Shown: in pieces, positions 58,087 through 64,000 of the stretch
Layout of the letters: each line of letters begins with the position of its first letter
How positions within the stretch are numbered: position 1 is the stretch's first letter
Assembly (NCBI RefSeq): GCF_037113525.1
Contig: NZ_CP146963.1
Location: forward strand, 3,906,001 to 3,970,000
Direction of reading: 5' to 3'
DNA: 64,000 nt
Source of the DNA: Butyrivibrio fibrisolvens
GTDB lineage: Bacteria > Bacillota > Clostridia > Lachnospirales > Lachnospiraceae
Notes under the pieces: model-generated
Databases searched by the model: none
Told to the model about the DNA's origin: nothing
Seen by the model: only the letters and a program-made list of their open reading frames with translations
Position numbers and translations under genes: made by a program

Positions 58087-58872
58087 TTATTGGCATGTCA
58101 TAACTACATCCTGTAATTCTCTGATCTTGTAACCTACGTCCTCAGGGTGATGTGCATCTGAAGATGTAATAATTTTTACATTATGTCTTTTAAGCGCTTT
58201 TATAAGTTCTTTATCCATGCCAAGGGGAGATGTATCCGGGCATCTTCTCTGAGTTCCGCTGTTCTGGTCGGCGTACATATTGCTGTCTGAAAGGGCTATT
58301 GCGAGCCTTTCATAATAATCTGTCAGGTCATAGGATGGTCTATGACCGAATAGTTTTATTGAATCGGGATGGCCAATGCCGTCGAAAGCTTTGCTCCTCG
58401 CAAGTTCTATTGAGTCTTCAAAGAAGGTTTTATAGGTCTTATCTACATCGATTCCTTCCCATAACTGTGCTGTGTGGTCAAAGGCGAAGTTATCGACAAA
58501 ATGGATGCTGCCAAGTAAAAAGTCAAAGCCTTTATCCTTGGTAAGTTCTTTGACCAGATCCACGGAATCCTTGAAAAAACATACTTCAAGTCCAAATTTA
58601 ATTTTTACAGGATACTGTCTGGCCCTGACTTTATCTATTAGGTCAAGGTACTCTTCGTAGCTCTTTTTTCCCGCTTTTCGTAAAAACCAGTTGTCTACAA
58701 AGTCACTCTTGGCACGAACTGTGTCGTACATGGGTTCGAACTCTTTAAACATATAGTTATGCTCGAGAAGCCTTATCTCATCAAGCTCCATTTCCACAGC
58801 CTTATCAACAAACTTCTGTATCCAGTCAAGTGTATAATCTCCATACTCTATATGAATGTGTCCGTCTATCAT
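58087..58872 (-). CDS. PHP-domain histidinol-phosphatase-like protein
   Basis: 261 residues from ATG 58872 (GGGAGAT upstream). Metal ligands of the PHP fold: MIDGHIHIEYGDYTLD, EIRLLEHNYMF, FGLEVCFF, LLGSIHFVDNFAF, GIGHPDSIKLFG, and IITSSDAHHPEDVGYKI. It resembles HisK of Firmicutes, which removes phosphate from histidinol phosphate, but no his genes are nearby, so the substrate may differ. Confidence 0.85.
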   Translation of the reverse strand: MIDGHIHIEYGDYTLDWIQKFVDKAVEMELDEIRLLEHNYMFKEFEPMYDTVRAKSDFVDNWFLRKAGKKSYEEYLDLIDKVRARQYPVKIKFGLEVCFFKDSVDLVKELTKDKGFDFLLGSIHFVDNFAFDHTAQLWEGIDVDKTYKTFFEDSIELARSKAFDGIGHPDSIKLFGHRPSYDLTDYYERLAIALSDSNMYADQNSGTQRRCPDTSPLGMDKELIKALKRHNVKIITSSDAHHPEDVGYKIRELQDVVMTCQ

Positions 58873-58935
58873 CTTTGATCTCCCATGTTGTCTTTTTTTT
58901 ATTAAGTTCTCCAATTTTAACACGAATAATTTATT

Positions 58936-59490
58936 CTAACATCTATCACTTTTAATCATTGAATGCCACACTTTATCATATAGAATTCCTTTATTATTCT
59001 TTCCTGTCGCACGCAAAGTTCCTTCTAGCTTCATTCCAGCTTTGTCCATTACTCTGCCGGATTTAGGATTATTTGCATCGTGGCAGGCCGCAACGCGGTT
59101 AAGATTAACGACATCAAACAGGTAATCCATAACTGCCTTCAATGCTTCAGGCATTATGCCTTGTCCCCAGTAGTTTTTGCTCATACAATATCCTATTTCT
59201 GCGGCTTCTAACTTTTCATTAAGTTCAACTACTGAAATATTTCCTATAGCCTGCCCATTTTCCTTAAGTTCAATTACCCAGTTAAAATATGCACCATCTT
59301 CATATTTACTGATCCAGTCTTTTAAAAGCTGCCTTGTAAAATCTACATTTGGATGTGGAGACCAGGTGAGAAATTCCGTAACTTCGGGATCTGATGCCCA
59401 GTTGTTGTACATGTCATCGGCATCCTCGATGGTGAATCTCCTAAGTATAAGTCTTGATGTTTCTAATGTACGTGTTCCTGTCTTGTTCAT
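58936..59490 (-). CDS. GNAT acetyltransferase, RimJ/RimL type
   Basis: 184 residues. TSRLILRRFTIEDADDMYNN, TEFLTWSPHPN, NWVIELKENGQAIGNISVV, EIGYCMSKNYWGQGIMPEAL (acetyl-CoA loop) and RVMDKAGMKLEGTLR are the classic ribosomal-protein-type GNAT motifs. Acts on protein N-termini, amines or antibiotics; acceptor unknown. Lies 63 bp upstream of the PHP gene on the same strand. Confidence 0.95.
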   Translation of the reverse strand: MNKTGTRTLETSRLILRRFTIEDADDMYNNWASDPEVTEFLTWSPHPNVDFTRQLLKDWISKYEDGAYFNWVIELKENGQAIGNISVVELNEKLEAAEIGYCMSKNYWGQGIMPEALKAVMDYLFDVVNLNRVAACHDANNPKSGRVMDKAGMKLEGTLRATGKNNKGILYDKVWHSMIKSDRC

Positions 59491-59559
59491 GTTGTCGTCT
59501 CCATCTAAAGATTATTCATAGTTCTGCCTCATAGAATATATTCGTCATAATTTAATGCC

Positions 59560-59585
59560 AAAAAGGGAGTTCATGTGAACTCCCT
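59560..59585 (-). terminator. Terminator after the DUF2441 gene
   Basis: Minus-strand AGGGAGTTCA-CA-TGAACTCCCT, a perfect 10-bp stem, then TTTTT. Confidence 0.9.
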
Positions 59586-59599
59586 AAGTCATGGACTTA

Positions 59600-60151
59600 T
59601 CAAATATTAGCGTTAATTTCTTTTACAATCTCAATAACTTCAATATCACCAGCCGCAAGAATCTCTAGAATTTCTCGGTGGCCATCGTCGTTTTCTCCAT
59701 TGCGCCAGTATACTTCAGCCATTTTAAGATTTTCTTCTTCAGAAACGCATCCGTCAAAGCACTTATATGCATCTCCTTCATAGGTATTGCCATTAACCTT
59801 GACCTTTGCAATTCCATATGTCGGACGACCAAGTTTGGCAAAATAATCTCCCCATTGTTCTGCTTCTTTGAATGATCTTGAAACATAGATCGATGCCATT
59901 CTTGAAGGATACTGCGGATACTTTTGCTTTCTAACTTTCTCAAGTGCAAGTTCTCGAAGAGCAACTATTACCGGATAATCAAGTTCTGTATCCTTGTATT
60001 TATCCGGATTATTGTATATGTCTTCAACTATTTTGATATGGTCATATACTCTCTTATGAACGCCATTAGGATGGCTTTTATCCAATACTATATGCTCCCC
60101 TGTTTTCTTGGGCATATCCGATATTACATGATAAAAAAATTGTTCTTCCAT
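59600..60151 (-). CDS. DUF2441 protein (ART-like)
   Basis: 183 residues. FYHVISDMPKKTGEHIVLDK is the N-terminal signature of DUF2441; MASIYVSRSFKEAEQWGDYF and YGIAKVKVNGNTYEGDAYKC follow. The R..., Y-S, and E-like pattern recalls ADP-ribosyltransferase folds, but no activity has been shown to my knowledge. GGGGGAG lies before ATG 60151. Forms a two-gene unit with the CD3324-like regulator 19 bp upstream. Confidence 0.7.
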   Translation of the reverse strand: MEEQFFYHVISDMPKKTGEHIVLDKSHPNGVHKRVYDHIKIVEDIYNNPDKYKDTELDYPVIVALRELALEKVRKQKYPQYPSRMASIYVSRSFKEAEQWGDYFAKLGRPTYGIAKVKVNGNTYEGDAYKCFDGCVSEEENLKMAEVYWRNGENDDGHREILEILAAGDIEVIEIVKEINANI

Positions 60152-60170
60152 TTGTATTCTCCCCCATATG

Positions 60171-60434
60171 TTATCTATTCTGGCTTTTCAGTACTCTGTA
60201 AACTGATTTTTCCGATAAAGAATATTTCTTGGATAAGTCTGTCACAGTAAATCCATTTTTATACTCTTTGTATATATTCCGATTTCTTGCTGCATAATAT
60301 TGTTTCGAATGAGTCTGGCTTCCCCAGTCCTGTTTTTCTTTACACGGAATATAAATATTTTTACCGCTTACATATTGCTGAATAACCTCGATGAGATCTT
60401 GGGGCAGAATCGTTTCTGCTTTGATATAGCTCAT
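60171..60434 (-). CDS. CD3324-family DNA-binding protein
   Basis: 87 residues: ETILPQDLIEVIQQYVSGKN and IYIPCKEKQDWG at the N-terminus, then a helix-turn-helix FTVTDLSKKYSLSEKSVYRV. This small family is widespread in Clostridia, probably as local regulators. GGAGGATTT precedes the ATG. Here it shares a unit with the DUF2441 gene and may control it. Confidence 0.8.
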   Translation of the reverse strand: MSYIKAETILPQDLIEVIQQYVSGKNIYIPCKEKQDWGSQTHSKQYYAARNRNIYKEYKNGFTVTDLSKKYSLSEKSVYRVLKSQNR

Positions 60435-60628
60435 AAATCCTCCTGTTCTTTTAAGGATTCATCTGAGCTTAATTGTTCATTTTTATTTTAAGCTCAGATT
60501 ACTGAGCGATTACATATTTCCTCATATGCCTTCTCCTTTCGAGTATCAATATATTGATGATAACATCTACCATCCTCTTATAACAATCTCAACTTTGTAT
60601 ATAATCAAAGATGAGAAAAAGACTAATT

Positions 60629-61087
60629 CTATTTCACTTTTCTAGCCAACTGGAGATCCATGGTATCGTATATCCTGATCACTCCGCCGGGCTTTAAAGC
60701 TTTATATACTTTTGTATATCCAATTTCTTCCGATATCCAGTGAAAAGCTGATGCAGAATATATTAAATCATAGGCATTATCATTAAGTTCTACGTCCTCA
60801 AACTTTGATGTTATGACTTCAAAGCCTGTATAATCCTTGAACTTCTCTTTACATATATCAGCAAGGTTCTTCCCATACTCAATAGCAGTAACATGAGAGT
60901 TCTTTTTAAGAAAAGGCAGTGTAGCCTGGCCTCCTCCTATACCAACCTCAATAAGTTCACTTTGCTCATCTATAGAGCAATAATCAAATATCTGTTTATA
61001 TAAATCTTCTGTATACCCAGGTCGCATCCTCTCATATTTGGATGCAGCGGTATCAAAAGCCCATTCTTTCCCAGTTAATACTCCCAT
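60629..61087 (-). CDS. SAM methyltransferase, shortened C-terminus
   Basis: 152 residues. Motif I LIEVGIGGGQATLPFL, motif II VTAIEYGKNLADICKE, and the post-motif region YDLIYSASAFHWI are intact. After LKPGGVIRIYDTM the protein ends in DLQLARKVK, while related enzymes run to about 250 residues. The C-terminal acceptor lobe is missing, and the last residues look joined from another gene, so activity is doubtful. GAGAGGAG supports the start. Confidence 0.75.
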   Translation of the reverse strand: MGVLTGKEWAFDTAASKYERMRPGYTEDLYKQIFDYCSIDEQSELIEVGIGGGQATLPFLKKNSHVTAIEYGKNLADICKEKFKDYTGFEVITSKFEDVELNDNAYDLIYSASAFHWISEEIGYTKVYKALKPGGVIRIYDTMDLQLARKVK

Positions 61088-61163
61088 GCACTCCTCTCTT
61101 TCTATGGCTTTTCTATAGCTTCTCTATAGATTTTCTCTTGCTTTTCACTTGCCTTTTTTTGCA

Positions 61164-61649
61164 TCAATTAAGTTCTTCAATAAAATTCAGCATCCTTTGT
61201 GTTGCAAGCGCCTCACGGGGCATTGAGCGCAGTTCCTCTGCCGATACCCATTTATATGCAGACGTTTCTCCTTCCTGCAATACCACACTGTTTTTATCAA
61301 TATTAGTCTCACAAAGGTAATCCACATATATTGATCTATGTAGGTGATGCAGAACACGACCTACTTCTGTAAGCTTATCGGCTTTAATTCCTGTTTCTTC
61401 TGAAAGTTCGCGTAGCGCACAAGCAAGCGGATCTTCGCCTTGAAGTGCAGATCCTCCTGCAGTGGCTTCCCACATTCCTCCCAGATGCCTTCCATGCTCT
61501 CTTTGCATAAGTAAATAAGTGCCATCAACGTGTCTAACAATAATTTCAGACACAAGATGAAAGAATCCGTTTGGAACTTCTTCCCCGCGAATTAGTGTCA
61601 TTCCATCAATTTTATTAAGTTTTGAATCATAAGCGTCCCATAGTTCCAT
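61164..61649 (-). CDS. Nudix hydrolase
   Basis: 161 residues from ATG 61649 (AAAGG nine bases upstream), starting MELWDAYDSKLNKI; 14 further upstream codons are possible but less typical. The Nudix box is GGSALQGEDPLACALREL followed by SEETG (GX5EX7REXXEEXG). MTLIRGEEVPNGFFHLVSEI places it with IPP-isomerase-like or NDP-sugar Nudix proteins. Intact, unlike the split gene at 22909-25397. Confidence 0.9.
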   Translation of the reverse strand: MELWDAYDSKLNKIDGMTLIRGEEVPNGFFHLVSEIIVRHVDGTYLLMQREHGRHLGGMWEATAGGSALQGEDPLACALRELSEETGIKADKLTEVGRVLHHLHRSIYVDYLCETNIDKNSVVLQEGETSAYKWVSAEELRSMPREALATQRMLNFIEELN

Positions 61650-61748
61650 TACTGCTGCCCTTTCATCCATCATAGGTACTGCAAATATCATAGCAACTAA
61701 CGTCTGTCAGAATTTTGCTACCGATGAAAGATCCGCTAAAACACTGAC

Positions 61749-63095
61749 CTATATAACTTTAGTTCTTTTGCCAATTAAACAATAGTATGTCACCATGAGC
61801 ATCAAAAAAGCGCCTATCCATGCAGATACTTCAGAAATGGCAATTCCCTTAAATCCGTTCCTTCCTACCAAAAAGCCAAAGATCAGTCTCATAATGACTT
61901 CGAGCCCGCCTGAGAGCATTGGTATAAAGGTATTGCCCAACCCCTGAACAGAATATCTGTATACAAAAAGCCAGCCCAGGGCAAAAAAGCTTATTCCCAT
62001 GATCGGCATGAAATCGGTACAATAACCGATTATCATGTTGTCAGTCAGCAGCATCCTTGCCAGGCTTCCGGGCACAAATATCATAAGGAGCGATATAGGC
62101 ACATTCACAAGTGTAGAGAGCATCAGGCCCTGTCTTACTCCTGTGCGTATCCTGTCATATTTGCCAGCGCCCTTATTTTGCCCCACAAAGGTCATCATGG
62201 AAAGACCTACGGACATTCCGAACTGCTCAAAGAGTGATGCAAATTTCATGCAGGCTGAATAGGCTGCCACATATGCACTTCCCATAAGATTTACGAAGTA
62301 CTGCAATACCATGGCCCCTGCAGCTGTGACCGAATTCATAAGTGCCACAGGAAGTCCTATTTTCATCAGTTCAACCAATATATTCTTTTCATCTGCTATT
62401 TCTGACGTGTCTTTTCCCAGACTCATAAAATCGATGGTTCTAAGCTTTTTAAGGCACAAAAGGTATGATACAAACTGAGAGACCACTGTTGCCACTGCTG
62501 CTCCGACAACTCCTGTGCCAAAGGCCATTATGAAAATAATATCAAGCATGATGTTCACGAGTGATGAACAGATCATAGCAGTGAGGGGCGTTCTGGAATC
62601 TCCCATTGACTGGAGAATTGTAATCTCAAGGTTATTCATAACCGTCACTACAATTCCCAATAAGATCACAGCAAAATATCTATACGAATCGTCAAAGATA
62701 TCTTCAGGAGTGTTCAAGAACGTCAGCATCTTATTGAGCAAAGAAACGCATACAACAGTAAAGGCTATTCCAAACGTGATACTGAGCTTCTTGGCTGCTC
62801 TGATGTATGCATTCAGCATAGCCATATCGTTTTTTCCAAAGCTCTGGGCAAAGGTTATGCCAAATCCTCTGGTCATCCCCACAACAAATCCAAGTATAAG
62901 GAAGTTAAGTGTCCCGGTTGCCCCAACAGCAGCCAGCGCCTGATCCGAGATTCCCTTGCCAACTATAATGCTATCCACAAGACTATATAGTTGTTGGAAA
63001 AGATTTCCCCATAATAAGGGCAAAAAGAACAGTATGATCTGTTTCATACTGTTTCCTGAGGTCATATTTTGTGTGGTCTGTTCTGTATTTGTCAT
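61749..63095 (-). CDS. MATE family efflux transporter
   Basis: 448 residues with twelve membrane helices. FFLPLLWGNLFQQLYSLVDS, GISDQALAAVGATGTLNFLI, and the second-half KIGLPVALMNSVTAAGAMVL and GQNKGAGKYDRI are the family marks. It exports drugs or metabolites with a Na+ or H+ gradient. Starts at ATG 63095. The esterase gene lies 50 bp upstream on the same strand. Confidence 0.95.
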   Translation of the reverse strand: MTNTEQTTQNMTSGNSMKQIILFFLPLLWGNLFQQLYSLVDSIIVGKGISDQALAAVGATGTLNFLILGFVVGMTRGFGITFAQSFGKNDMAMLNAYIRAAKKLSITFGIAFTVVCVSLLNKMLTFLNTPEDIFDDSYRYFAVILLGIVVTVMNNLEITILQSMGDSRTPLTAMICSSLVNIMLDIIFIMAFGTGVVGAAVATVVSQFVSYLLCLKKLRTIDFMSLGKDTSEIADEKNILVELMKIGLPVALMNSVTAAGAMVLQYFVNLMGSAYVAAYSACMKFASLFEQFGMSVGLSMMTFVGQNKGAGKYDRIRTGVRQGLMLSTLVNVPISLLMIFVPGSLARMLLTDNMIIGYCTDFMPIMGISFFALGWLFVYRYSVQGLGNTFIPMLSGGLEVIMRLIFGFLVGRNGFKGIAISEVSAWIGAFLMLMVTYYCLIGKRTKVI

Positions 63096-63145
63096 GGCCG
63101 CTCTCTTTGGTCTTTCTCTTGATGTTAATTATTTATTAGTTAAGA

Positions 63146-63808
63146 TCATTTAAGTATCCAGGCTATTCCCTTTGCAAGACGCAGATCCGCATCTTTGAAA
63201 TGATTTCCGGGATTCATTTCAAACGTAGTTTCTATGCCCTTATTCTTGTATTGATCATAAACTTTTCCGGTCTTATCTTCAACTGTGCTAAGAAGCGCGT
63301 TGCGAGTGCGCGCCTCTCTATCGCCAAGGGAAAAATATACTCTTGAAGGCATTTTACCAAAATTATTTTTTTCTGCATATTCTAAAAATGAAGGATACCA
63401 CATAGATCCGGATGCACTTACTGCTCTTGAGAACACATCAGTCCTGTACAAGCTGTAAATAGCGAACAATCCTCCAAGTGAATAGCCTGCAATAGCCGTA
63501 TATTCAGGCTCTGCACCAAGCTCAGCTTTTATAGCAGGGATTATGCTTCCAGTCAGCTTATCAAGATATTTATCTGCCCCTCCTGTGTAGGGGCTATCAT
63601 TTTTATACAAAGGAGCACATTCCCAGGGGGACATCTCCTCATTCCAGTTGATATCACTTATAACAGCAAGATTCAGCTCTTTTTCCGCTATAGTACAAAG
63701 CGCGCTATAAACATCACTTCCATTGCCCTGAAATGTATTCATGACTATGAGTGGCGCAGCTTTCCCCTTTTCACCATATATATAGATATGCTTTCCTTCA
63801 GCTATCAT
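63146..63808 (-). CDS. Alpha/beta-hydrolase, putative esterase
   Basis: 220 residues. The nucleophile elbow IAGYSLGGLFAIYSL (GxSxGG) is near 116; VSASGSMWYPSF and the last His in NPGNHFKDAD complete the triad with an acid in between (GDREAR). N-terminal APLIVMNTFQGNGSDVY resembles siderophore esterases of the IroE/Fes type. No signal peptide, so cytoplasmic. Its ATG overlaps the stop of the GNAT gene (ATGA). Confidence 0.85.
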   Translation of the reverse strand: MIAEGKHIYIYGEKGKAAPLIVMNTFQGNGSDVYSALCTIAEKELNLAVISDINWNEEMSPWECAPLYKNDSPYTGGADKYLDKLTGSIIPAIKAELGAEPEYTAIAGYSLGGLFAIYSLYRTDVFSRAVSASGSMWYPSFLEYAEKNNFGKMPSRVYFSLGDREARTRNALLSTVEDKTGKVYDQYKNKGIETTFEMNPGNHFKDADLRLAKGIAWILK

Positions 63809-64000
63809 TTTGCATCTCCACTAAGTTCCATTTCATTATTCATTTTTACAAAGCCATACTTCTCATACAGAGGCCTTCCCATATCAGTAGCTTCAAGAGA
63901 AATCGCTGTTATTCCCCTGCTCTTAGCATTCTTCACAAGAAGATCCAGTGTTTTATAAGCAATGCCTTGTCTTCGATAGGCCGGAGCGGTATACATGTTC
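63805..64000 (-). CDS. GNAT acetyltransferase, C-terminal part, cut by window edge
   Basis: The frame is open to the right edge. Visible part: MYTAPAYRRQGIAYKTLDLL, containing the Q/R-x-x-G-x-A acetyl-CoA loop, then AISLEATDMGRPLYEKYGF, the C-terminal GNAT motif. The N-terminus lies beyond base 64000. Forms an overlapping pair with the esterase. Confidence 0.9.
   Translation of the reverse strand, partial: NMYTAPAYRRQGIAYKTLDLLVKNAKSRGITAISLEATDMGRPLYEKYGFVKMNNEMELSGDAK

Overview
The window looks like chromosomal DNA of a Clostridia species, most likely a rumen or gut Lachnospiraceae of the Butyrivibrio/Pseudobutyrivibrio type. This is inferred from moderate-to-low GC, GGAGG-type ribosome sites, and gene families such as CD3324, AraC-GGDEF, heterodimeric ABC exporters and the acyltransferase/glycosyltransferase set. 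Nearly all genes lie on the minus strand; no tRNA, rRNA or CRISPR array was seen.

Layout. 1-584: 5' part of an Ll.LtrB-like group II intron with the first codons of its reverse transcriptase, inserted just after a GNAT gene. 594-3883: small enzymes, a lipoprotein flanked by direct repeats, a nitrilase-like hydrolase. 4012-10432: a regulated export locus (MerR/zinc-ribbon/methyltransferase-like regulator, ABC exporter, ribbon-helix-helix protein, C39/BtrH-like cysteine protein, second ABC exporter). The second exporter sits behind its own promoter, a six-codon leader peptide and an attenuator. 10514-22538: housekeeping and redox genes, a TetR/SDR pair with twin operators, a 5'-nucleotidase/zinc-ribbon pair and membrane proteins. 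22601-29347: a mobile island. An IS200/IS605 element (TnpA plus a TnpB with degenerate zinc finger) splits a Nudix gene so precisely that the gene can be rejoined. Next to it lie an IS110-family element and a palindromic mini-element.

30131-46333 is the most interesting part: one minus-strand transcription unit of about 16 kb, bounded by terminators at 46.42 kb and 30.04 kb. In order it encodes a GT2 glycosyltransferase, a GT2-GH3 fusion (GH3 = acyl-acid-amido synthetase fold), two condensation-type HxxxDG acyltransferases, an acyltransferase-3 membrane protein, a two-gene ABC exporter, another GT2, a STAS-AMP-ligase fusion and a GlgX-type debranching enzyme. The content suggests assembly and export of an acylated glycoconjugate or glycolipid. 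I know of no described pathway with this composition.

46393-64000: decayed genes (nitroreductase fragment, promoter-plus-start fragment), a thioesterase, an HD protein, a SLATT/DUF4231 two-TM protein convergent with a giant DUF4132 protein and its low-complexity partner, an AraC-GGDEF regulator, a GntR-controlled ABC transporter with a perfect 16-bp inverted operator, a PHP phosphatase, GNATs, a DUF2441/CD3324 pair, a shortened methyltransferase, a Nudix hydrolase, a MATE pump and an esterase. Functions come from motif recognition by eye; no database search was possible.
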